Source of the DNA: an uncultured Fodinibius sp. | GTDB lineage: Bacteria > Bacteroidota > Rhodothermia > Balneolales > Balneolaceae | Direction: 5' to 3' | Length of the DNA: 64,000 bases | Assembly (NCBI GenBank): GCA_913056235.1 | Contig: CAJXMW010000001.1 | Coordinates: 868,001 to 932,000, forward strand | Shown here: piece after piece, positions 16,746-23,634 of the stretch | How positions within the stretch are numbered: position 1 is the first letter of the stretch | Layout: each line of letters opens with the position of its first letter | The notes under the pieces: model-generated | Seen by the model: only the letters and a program-made list of their open reading frames with translations | Told to the model about the DNA's origin: nothing | Database searches by the model: none | Made by a program: the position numbers and the translations under genes

Positions 16746-16774
16746 GCATCCCGACCTTAGACGAATCAGGATGC
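16746..16774 (-). promoter_or_regulatory. intercistronic hairpin between first and second curlin genes
   Basis: GCATCC (16746-16751) and GGATGC (16769-16774) are inverted around a 17-nt loop. The GCATCC/GGATGC core is the same as in the hairpin at 15498-15523 after the next gene. Confidence 0.5.
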
Positions 16775-16791
16775 TAATATCCTCTAGTTAG

Positions 16792-17709
16792 TTACTGGGT
16801 GATAGTAGCTGTGTTACCAATGCCAGCTACATTTACTGTGGCAGTGTTGTAATTACCATTTTGTGTAACACCAACAGTGTTATCCATTCCATTAACGACG
16901 ATACCGTTGCGGTCCCAGGGCACAGTATCAAAAACACTGTTGCCAATTCCATTTTGCATCAGGCTTACATCGTTGTAGTCACCAGAGATTGAAATACCAG
17001 CGTCACTTGATTTATCCTGATAGAATTCAAAAGTGTTGCCGTTACCTTCAATACTGGTAAACTGATCAGCATCGTGGGCTCCAAGGGTACCTGTAACAGT
17101 GTTTGAAGAACCAGAAACACCTAATACAAGCTTCTGCCACGCACCGCCGCTTTGGGTAATGTCCATCGTGTTGTAATCACCATTCACAGTAGCTTGTAGT
17201 ACAGAGTTGTCAGCACCACTAATTTGCTTGATGGTAGCTGAGTTACCGATACCTGACTGCTCCAATTCAGTAAGCATATCTGAGCTGGTATGCTGCGTCA
17301 GCTTAACGGAGTTATCTGAGCCGGCTTGCGAGATGTCGCCAGTGGCAGGTCCGTTGAATGCTGTGGCTTCAACCGAGTTATAGTTGCCTTGCTGATCAAC
17401 GGTGTATGAGATTGCCGCAGGTGATCCGCCCCAACCATCCCGAGATTTTAAGACTGCACTGTTTCCTTGGCCCACCTGATTGATAGATGCTACATCGTTA
17501 TTTGAGGTTATGCCTTGGATACCTTGCTCGATCATGGCTGCGTTACTACTACCATTTTGGGTAATAGTGGCTTCGTTGTTGCTTCCATCCTGTGCGATGT
17601 CAGAGCTATTATAGCTGCCAGTTGCTGTGCTTGACGCAGTGTTGTCTTGCGCAAACGCCATCGAGCTGGTAAGTACAATAGCGAACATTAAAGTTATTAG
17701 CTTTTTCAT
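16792..17709 (-). CDS. curlin-repeat amyloid subunit
   Basis: A 305-residue CsgA-type protein and the first structural subunit of the locus. Signal MKKLITLMFAIVLTSSMAFA, then about 12 curlin-like units: NEATITQNGSSNAAMIEQG, DVASINQVGQGNSAVLKS, DNSVKLTQHTSSD, NSATIKQISGADNSV and NTMDITQSGG. It ends with IGNTATITQ. A ribosome site AGGAG sits 8 bp before the ATG at 17709. The tryptophan-bearing insertions (DGWGGSP, GGAWQKL) are unlike E. coli CsgA. A 238-bp gap with structured elements separates it from csgG, so it may have its own promoter. Confidence 0.9.
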   Translation of the reverse strand: MKKLITLMFAIVLTSSMAFAQDNTASSTATGSYNSSDIAQDGSNNEATITQNGSSNAAMIEQGIQGITSNNDVASINQVGQGNSAVLKSRDGWGGSPAAISYTVDQQGNYNSVEATAFNGPATGDISQAGSDNSVKLTQHTSSDMLTELEQSGIGNSATIKQISGADNSVLQATVNGDYNTMDITQSGGAWQKLVLGVSGSSNTVTGTLGAHDADQFTSIEGNGNTFEFYQDKSSDAGISISGDYNDVSLMQNGIGNSVFDTVPWDRNGIVVNGMDNTVGVTQNGNYNTATVNVAGIGNTATITQ

Positions 17710-17858
17710 AGTATTACTCCTGTTTTGTTTGTTATTAGTTGAGGTTTGTCCTCATAAGCATTTTCTCCGACGCGAGGTCGCAGAAAGGCAGGAGTAAAGA
17801 ACGAAACTGTAATTGAGGTTCTATTTTGATATATTTTAATCATAGAACTATTTACAGG

Positions 17859-17925
17859 GCGACGTTGGGTTTTCGCACCCTTATCGTGAACGTTGTTCAC
17901 GGTAAGGCTCCCGGCGTTGCCCTTC
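17859..17925 (-). promoter_or_regulatory. nested hairpin between csgG and the first curlin gene
   Basis: An outer stem pairs GGGCGACG (17859-17866) with CGTTGCCC (near 17918-17925). An inner stem pairs CCTTATCGTGAAC (17879-17891) with GTTCACGGTAAGG (17895-17907), with one T-G wobble and a GTT loop. On the minus strand this follows the csgG stop and precedes the curlin genes. It may act as a processing site, attenuator or leader. Confidence 0.6.
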
Positions 17926-17947
17926 GTTTTTACTCCATATTCGTTGT

Positions 17948-19372
17948 TCAAAACCATTTGCCTGGATTTAGATTTTTGAAAACTCCAGTGTTAAAAGTAA
18001 AACCGGCAAGTATATTCCATTGTTGGTCATTTATTGTACCTGCCTCGACCCCATCAATTCCTTCATTAACCAAATATCGATAATCCAATCCCACCCGTAG
18101 CCCAACATTGTTAGAAATACGATAATCCAGTCCTGCTTGCGCATTCAATGTTGGATACATGCCATTGTCGAACCAGCGTGATCCATTTGGCAACGCTGCT
18201 CCTTCCTGCAAAATCGGACTTCGTTCATAAATAATACCACCGCCTCCTACGCCAAGATAGGGCGACAGGGGATAGTTCGCCGTTAGGTAAGTTCTAATAT
18301 TCAGATCGAAGCCGAAATAATGCTCCGAGAAAACTTGGCTAACACCGATTTTTGATCGCTGTCCATTACCGGTTATTGAGATAAATGGATTCAAGAAATA
18401 TTCTAGCTGGACGCCGGCGCCGGCCGCGTTAATAGGATCGGCGTAATTACCTTTGTGTCCGCCATAGATAAAGTTCAATGAGGCATTGAATCCCTTTCGG
18501 AGGTTCGAGTTTTTATTGAGGCCAAAATAATCCAGTTCTACTTCAGAATCTTTGGCTTTGTCTTCATAAAAATCTCGTGTATAGGCACTAAAATTTTCTT
18601 GATCAAGTGGATTCCAGATCTGATCTTCAACTCCTTCGATCACCAGTATTCGCAAGGCCTCATCAATGGCTTCGGTAACAGCCATCACCGGTGGCTCGTT
18701 AAATGTGTAGCCAGCTTCGGCTTCCAAGAGGCGGTTTTCATCAATAAAACGGAATATGCCGCCGTCCAGTTGTTGTGAAATAATTGACTTAGTGGTATGA
18801 ACTGTTTTTAAAATCCGCCCGGATTGCGTAGAGACTGCACGAAGGTAAATCGTCACCTGATCTTTTCGAAACTGCCCAGAACCACCAATTCCAAAGTAAC
18901 GCAGTCCGGCTCCCCCGGTAATAATATTTGTGTCATATCCTACAATCCCACCTTCTAATAGTATGCCTGCAAATAGGAGGGGCGGTAGCGAGTTACTGTC
19001 ATTGTTTTGTGCACGCGTTGAATTGATGATTTTGCGCTCATTCAGCAGATTCGAAAGGTTCTCTCGCTCAATAGGGATAAACCATCCAGAGTTTGTCATG
19101 GCTTTCACAAGTATGGCCGTGGCGCCCTGCGTGACGGCTGTTGACCAACTAGCGACATTTTCTGATGGTTTATATTGGCCGGTTTGGTCACTAAAGCGAT
19201 ATACCGCAGCTACTACTTTTTCTTTGGGAGGGGGTATATCTTTTAGTTTAGATGCTACTTTACTTTCGACTCCCGGCTTAACTTCTTCAGTCTGGAATGG
19301 ATGAAAAACGGGAGCACATCCTAGTGCCAGTGATAAAAGGCCAATTGCCAATATGTGAAATAGTTTAACCAT
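17948..19372 (-). CDS. csgG: CsgG family curli secretion channel lipoprotein with C-terminal beta-barrel-like extension
   Basis: Outer-membrane nonamer that exports curlin subunits. I start at ATG 19372 (MVKLFHILAIGLLSLALGC, lipobox Cys19), 8 bp inside the csgF end, giving 474 residues. Residues about 20-265 match CsgG: KVVAAVYRFSDQTGQYKPS, ILVKAMTNSGWFIPIERENL, LLFAGILLEGGIVGYDTN, QVTIYLRAVSTQSGRILKTV and ITEAIDEALRIL-like segments. E. coli CsgG stops near 277 residues. Here about 190 more residues form alternating strands (NASLNFIYGGH, VQLEYFLNPFISITGNG, LRVGLDYRYL, WNILAGFTF), like a small OMP barrel. The gene is coupled to csgF. Confidence 0.9.
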   Translation of the reverse strand: MVKLFHILAIGLLSLALGCAPVFHPFQTEEVKPGVESKVASKLKDIPPPKEKVVAAVYRFSDQTGQYKPSENVASWSTAVTQGATAILVKAMTNSGWFIPIERENLSNLLNERKIINSTRAQNNDSNSLPPLLFAGILLEGGIVGYDTNIITGGAGLRYFGIGGSGQFRKDQVTIYLRAVSTQSGRILKTVHTTKSIISQQLDGGIFRFIDENRLLEAEAGYTFNEPPVMAVTEAIDEALRILVIEGVEDQIWNPLDQENFSAYTRDFYEDKAKDSEVELDYFGLNKNSNLRKGFNASLNFIYGGHKGNYADPINAAGAGVQLEYFLNPFISITGNGQRSKIGVSQVFSEHYFGFDLNIRTYLTANYPLSPYLGVGGGGIIYERSPILQEGAALPNGSRWFDNGMYPTLNAQAGLDYRISNNVGLRVGLDYRYLVNEGIDGVEAGTINDQQWNILAGFTFNTGVFKNLNPGKWF

Positions 19373-19805
19373 TGATATTTGGTATTGTAATGTTGGTTTC
19401 GTCACCAGTTAAAATATTATAGATGCGAATGGTTACGCCGTCTATGCCGGGATTTATGTCGATAGAAAACTCTCCGAACTCCAAGCTGCTCTCCTGTGAT
19501 AAATCGAAGTCGTCACCAAATTGATCGCGAACTAGATTCCTTGTTAGCTCAGATAAAATTTGTCGCTGTAGGGATTGCTGAAAGTCAGCCAATGGATCTC
19601 GTTCAAATCCAAAGCTTTGGGATCCTTTATATTTATTCTGCTGTGTCGCTGAACTCATCAACCATTGATAGTTCAGTGGACTGCCACCAAAGGCCGGGTT
19701 TTTGGGTCGATAGACCAATTCTTGAGCCAAGCCCTGTTGTGGTATAGCAAGCCCTATGCTTATCAGGCAAATTATGAAGGGCAAAAGTTGTTGTAGGTTC
19801 TTCAT
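19365..19805 (-). CDS. csgF: CsgF curli assembly factor
   Basis: Secreted chaperone/adaptor that caps the CsgG pore and links it to the growing fibre. The 146-residue protein has a signal (MKNLQQLLPFIICLISIGLA) and the diagnostic mature N-terminus ELVYRPKNPAFGGSPLNYQW, the segment that inserts into the CsgG channel in E. coli. The rest (FQQSLQRQILSELTRNLV, then GEFSIDINPGIDGVTIRI) follows the CsgF family to the end. Its ATG at 19805 is 1 bp after the csgE stop, and its end overlaps csgG by 8 bp, so E-F-G are one tightly coupled unit. Confidence 0.95.
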   Translation of the reverse strand: MKNLQQLLPFIICLISIGLAIPQQGLAQELVYRPKNPAFGGSPLNYQWLMSSATQQNKYKGSQSFGFERDPLADFQQSLQRQILSELTRNLVRDQFGDDFDLSQESSLEFGEFSIDINPGIDGVTIRIYNILTGDETNITIPNING

Positions 19806-19806
19806 G

Positions 19807-20565
19807 TCAGTACTGAATAAGTTGGTTTGCAGTTTGTGACTTTTGCTGGAGGCTGTGATAACTCATAGCAACAGCTTGTTTGGCCTGCTCTTCGATTTTT
19901 TCATAGCGTGGTTGGAGCCTCGACTGGTACACTGCTTGGTTATCAAGCTTTACCGTTACGAGCGTCCCGAGAGACGGAAGTGGCTTTTCGCTGATAGCCA
20001 GCATAAAGTTTGGAGCGTTGGACGGAGCTTCCCAATAGCGGTAGAAAATGCTGAAGAAATCTTTACCCAGTTTGCTGCGCGTCTCATCGATTACAAGTCC
20101 GCCAAATTCCAGCCCATTGCTATGCTGCTCGGGTTCTTGGGGAGCTTGTTTTTGCTTGCCAATAAGAGTGCTGAAAGCCTTGCGAAATTTTTCAAGTCGA
20201 TCTTCGGCTTCTAAGCTGTCGATACTGTTGCTGTAGCTGCCAACAAATTTTTGGGATTGGGTGACAGAAGCCGGAATGATAAGTTTCTGACCGGGATAGA
20301 TAAGATCAGGATTATCAATTTGTTCAGCATTGGCCTCATAAATCTCGATCCAGAAGTTGGGGGTGCCAAAATGAACTCCGATCTTAATGAGATTGTCGCC
20401 GGGTTTAACAGCATATGTGAGTATATCTGTTTTACTTTGCGCATGAGCAGGACTACTACCGATCAAGAAAACGACAAATAGAAGAAGCCCGAGCACGAAA
20501 GCGAACACTCTTTTTGGCGATTTGAAAATTCTGTAGATCTTACTCTTTTTTTTCGGTAAAAACAT
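19807..20565 (-). CDS. csgE: CsgE-like curli assembly factor with N-terminal LysM domain
   Basis: A 252-residue protein. A membrane-spanning or signal segment lies at residues about 20-42 (FAFVLGLLLFVVFLIG). Residues 51-98 form a LysM domain (YAVKPGDNLIKIGVHFGTPN to YPGQKLIIPAS), expected to bind peptidoglycan. A charged linker follows, and residues 155-238 match CsgE: GLVIDETRSKLGKDFFSIF, LAISEKPLPSLGTLVTV and VYQSRLQPRYEKIEEQ correspond to the GLLTDHT...IGHDFY, ERPSARWGS and F.FPLKR blocks of E. coli CsgE. CsgE gates CsgG from the periplasm; here it may be tethered to the cell wall. First gene of the locus. Confidence 0.9.
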   Translation of the reverse strand: MFLPKKKSKIYRIFKSPKRVFAFVLGLLLFVVFLIGSSPAHAQSKTDILTYAVKPGDNLIKIGVHFGTPNFWIEIYEANAEQIDNPDLIYPGQKLIIPASVTQSQKFVGSYSNSIDSLEAEDRLEKFRKAFSTLIGKQKQAPQEPEQHSNGLEFGGLVIDETRSKLGKDFFSIFYRYWEAPSNAPNFMLAISEKPLPSLGTLVTVKLDNQAVYQSRLQPRYEKIEEQAKQAVAMSYHSLQQKSQTANQLIQY

Positions 20566-20666
20566 ACTGTTAGATGAACAACGTATTTATAGTAAATATC
20601 CCGTGACCCATTTCTGGGAAGCCAATTCTGTTTCTCTTACTTAAGTATTTACAACAAGCGTGCCAG

Positions 20667-20698
20667 GGATTGTTTTTAAACGTTTTAAAAAACAATCC
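20667..20698. promoter_or_regulatory. inverted repeat upstream of the curli locus
   Basis: GGATTGTTTTT (20667-20677) pairs with AAAAACAATCC (20688-20698) around AAACGTTTTA, which is itself self-complementary in part. It lies about 100 bp before the csgE start and about 180 bp before the divergent nitroreductase gene. It could be an operator for the divergent promoters or a leader hairpin. Confidence 0.55.
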
Positions 20699-20879
20699 TT
20701 TTAAAATTTGCCTCAAGAGCTGATAGACGGAATAGCAACCCTGCTTATCTCGATGTGTAGATATTGGCGCTGTGAAGATAGGTTCCAACTGTTACGATTA
20801 CTTGTGTAAATTTGTATCAAAAGTCTAAGCCCCTTAATGTTAGGTGGTCACTCACCGTAACATTAATACATGATGTATT

Positions 20880-21548
20880 ATGAGTAAGAAAAATTTTATT
20901 CCTCACACTGATTACAAAGAGTTTCCCGTTGAGGAGATGCGGCAGCGCGCCCGATCATTTTATGAGGATATGAGGCGCCGCAGGACGATCCGTGATTTTG
21001 CAGATCGTCCGGTACCCCGAGCAATTATTGAGGACTGCATTAAGACAGCAGGTACAGCGCCCAACGGGGCCAACAAGCAGCCGTGGCACTTTTCGGTAGT
21101 GAGTGATCCTGATGTAAAAAAACAGATTCGAGCAGCGGCCGAAGAAGAGGAGCGTGAGTTTTATGAAAACCGCGCCACCGAGGAGTGGCTGGAAGCTTTG
21201 GAGCCTCTGGGGACGAATCCCAATAAACCGTTCCTCGAAGATGCGCCCTATTTGATTGCCATTTTTTCGAAAAGCTATGGTATCAAAGAAAATGGCGATA
21301 AAGAGACATTTTATTACGTGAAAGAATCGGTGGGCATCGCTACCGGTATGCTGATTACGGCCATCCACAATGCCGGGCTTGCTTCGCTGACGCATACGCC
21401 CAGTCCCATGGGATTTTTGAACGAGATCTTGGATCGTCCCGAAAACGAGCGGCCGTTTTTGCTGCTGGTGGTAGGCTATCCACAGGATGATGTAGAAGTG
21501 CCGGATATCACCAAAAAGTCACTCGATGAAATTGCCAGTTTTATTTGA
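20880..21548 (+). CDS. nitroreductase-family flavoprotein, iodotyrosine deiodinase-like
   Basis: A 222-residue FMN enzyme. It follows mammalian and bacterial iodotyrosine deiodinase closely: [86 protein letters not shown] and [10 protein letters not shown]. The lid residues that clamp the zwitterion of iodotyrosine (Glu, Tyr, Lys) align: [15 protein letters not shown] supplies Glu and Tyr, and the lysine is in NPNKPF. The deiodinase assignment is thus better supported than a generic nitroreductase, although substrate use is untested. It is a single gene, divergent from the curli locus. Confidence 0.88.
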   Translation: MSKKNFIPHTDYKEFPVEEMRQRARSFYEDMRRRRTIRDFADRPVPRAIIEDCIKTAGTAPNGANKQPWHFSVVSDPDVKKQIRAAAEEEEREFYENRATEEWLEALEPLGTNPNKPFLEDAPYLIAIFSKSYGIKENGDKETFYYVKESVGIATGMLITAIHNAGLASLTHTPSPMGFLNEILDRPENERPFLLLVVGYPQDDVEVPDITKKSLDEIASFI

Positions 21549-21651
21549 TTGAACACATTCTGGTTGGAAGTTGACACCGAAACTGGTAGTGTGTATTCTC
21601 GTGAAAAAAATGTGAGTTCTACTTTCCCAATAAACCAAATGATTTGATCTT

Positions 21652-23532
21652 ATGACACGTTATCTACTTCTATTTATAACTTTTGCACTGTGCTTTTCAA
21701 ATGTGCAGGCACAGGAGTTGTATCAGCCGCGGAATGTGAAACAGGCATACGAAAAAGGCACTCGATCGCCCGATGGTACGCCCGGTGACAATTATTGGCA
21801 GAACCGGGCCGAGTACACTATCAATATAACGGCTTCGCCACCCGACCGGACGATCCGGGGGTCGGAACATATCACTTATTACAATAATAGTCCCGACAGC
21901 CTGGAGACGTTGATGATCGACCTGTTTCTGAACAATCACAAACCCACCGCTCCCCGTGGTAACGGTACTTCCAGGGAGTATCTGACTTCCGGCGTACATA
22001 TTGATTCGCTTGCGATCAACGGGCAGACTCAGAAATGGAAAGACAATCCCCGGTCAGTCACATTTGATCCGTTACAGTTGCCCCAGCCGCTGGCTCCCGG
22101 TGAATCGGTAGAGCTGTCCATCGACTGGCATTACAAGGTATCCAAGCAGGCTGGCCGCGAGGGGCAAATCGACTCTACTTCCTATTTTCTGGCCTACTTC
22201 TATCCACGTGTCGCGGTTTATGATGACTACAATGGCTGGGATACCATCGAGTTTACGGGTAGCCAGGAATTTTACAATGATTTTAATGACTACACCGTAA
22301 ATATCACCGTGCCCAAAGGGTATCTTGTTTGGGGTACCGGCACGCTGCAAAATCCCGGAGAAGTGCTGCAACCCAAGGCCGAGGGGCGTTTTCAGAAATC
22401 ACTGACGGTCGATTCGACGCTTACAGTTGCCAGTCTGGATCAGCTCAAGGCGGATAAGGTTACTACGCAGAACGGCACGAATACCTGGACGTTCACTTCC
22501 AGCAATATTCCGGATGTGGCTTTTGGGTTGAGCGATCATTTTGTGTGGGATGCCGCAAGCGTGGTAGCCGACAGCGGGTCTAACCAGCGCGTAAGCGTGC
22601 AGGCCGCCTACAATGATACTTCCGCCGATTATCGTCATATGGTGGGATATGGCAGTCATGCCGTTAAATGGTTTTCGAACAACTGGCCCGGCGTGACCTA
22701 TCCCTATCCCAAGTCCACCGTGTTCCAGGGTGGTGCTGGCATGGAGTATCCGATGATGGCCAACGACGCGTCTTATCCTGATCCGGTATTTGCGCGGTTT
22801 GTGGCCGAGCATGAAATTGCCCATACCTACTTTCCTTTTTACATGGGGACCAACGAGAGCCGCTATGCTTTTATGGATGAAGGATGGGCTACTGCGCTGG
22901 AGTTGTTGGTCGGCCGCCAAGACCTTGGCAAGACCCGAGCTAACCAGATGTTCCGCCGGTTTCGCGTGGCAAGATGGATTAACAATCCTGATCCGACGAA
23001 CGACCTGCCTATCATCACTCCGGCAGATATGCTCACGGGTGCCGCCTACGGAAACAATGCTTATGGCAAAGCGGCGCTGGGTTACCTGGCACTGAAAGAT
23101 ATGCTGGGTAACGAACTCTTTAAAAAATGCTTACATACTTATATGGATCGTTGGCATGGCAAGCACCCAACCCCATGGGATTTCTTTTACAGCTTCAACG
23201 ACGTTTCGGGTCACAACCTCAACTGGTTCTGGAACAGCTGGTTTTTCGAAAATAGTTACATCGATCTGGCGATAGCTGGGGCGGAGTCATCCCAAAATCG
23301 ATATTCGGTGACGCTTAAAAATATTGGCGGTATGCCTGCTCCCGTTGATATGAAGGTAACTTATGGAGATGAAAGCACCGAGGTGCTTCACCAGTCGCCC
23401 GGCATCTGGAAAGAAAACCAGAATCAGGCGACCGTTGATATTCAGTCGGAAAAAACGATCAAGAACATTGAGCTTAGCGGAGGCATATGGATGGATGCTG
23501 ATCTAAGCAATAACAAATGGACCAGCAGCTAA
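21652..23532 (+). CDS. secreted M1 family metallopeptidase
   Basis: A 626-residue exported zinc aminopeptidase-like protein with a signal peptide (MTRYLLLFITFALCFSNVQA). The M1 signatures are readable: GGAGMEYPMM replaces the GAMEN exopeptidase motif, then HEIAH (His387, Glu388, His391) and the third zinc ligand Glu410 in FMDEGWATALE, the exact HExxH-x18-E spacing. An N-terminal beta domain (residues about 45-280) carries the usual RGSEHITYYNNSPDSLETL type strands. The substrate-binding end of GAMEN is altered, as in many Bacteroidota homologues. Likely periplasmic peptide breakdown. The gene is followed by a strong terminator. Confidence 0.92.
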   Translation: MTRYLLLFITFALCFSNVQAQELYQPRNVKQAYEKGTRSPDGTPGDNYWQNRAEYTINITASPPDRTIRGSEHITYYNNSPDSLETLMIDLFLNNHKPTAPRGNGTSREYLTSGVHIDSLAINGQTQKWKDNPRSVTFDPLQLPQPLAPGESVELSIDWHYKVSKQAGREGQIDSTSYFLAYFYPRVAVYDDYNGWDTIEFTGSQEFYNDFNDYTVNITVPKGYLVWGTGTLQNPGEVLQPKAEGRFQKSLTVDSTLTVASLDQLKADKVTTQNGTNTWTFTSSNIPDVAFGLSDHFVWDAASVVADSGSNQRVSVQAAYNDTSADYRHMVGYGSHAVKWFSNNWPGVTYPYPKSTVFQGGAGMEYPMMANDASYPDPVFARFVAEHEIAHTYFPFYMGTNESRYAFMDEGWATALELLVGRQDLGKTRANQMFRRFRVARWINNPDPTNDLPIITPADMLTGAAYGNNAYGKAALGYLALKDMLGNELFKKCLHTYMDRWHGKHPTPWDFFYSFNDVSGHNLNWFWNSWFFENSYIDLAIAGAESSQNRYSVTLKNIGGMPAPVDMKVTYGDESTEVLHQSPGIWKENQNQATVDIQSEKTIKNIELSGGIWMDADLSNNKWTSS

Positions 23533-23552
23533 GAATATTTACTGGAATCAGA

Positions 23553-23588
23553 GGCAGGATCTAAAATTTTGGGTCCTGCCTTTTTTTG
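23553..23588 (+). terminator. rho-independent terminator after M1 peptidase
   Basis: GGCAGGA (23553-23559) pairs with TCCTGCC (23574-23580), and the inner TAAAATTTT extends the stem. It is followed by TTTTTTTG. Confidence 0.93.
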
Positions 23589-23634
23589 TTACTATCAATA
23601 GTGAACAGAAACCTTTGACTGAACAGCTAATTTG

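Noticed and set aside
15551-17709. Regularly spaced repeats that could suggest a CRISPR-like or satellite array
   Set aside because: The periodicity is that of curlin protein repeats (about 22 codons) within open frames; there are no identical DNA repeats and no cas genes.
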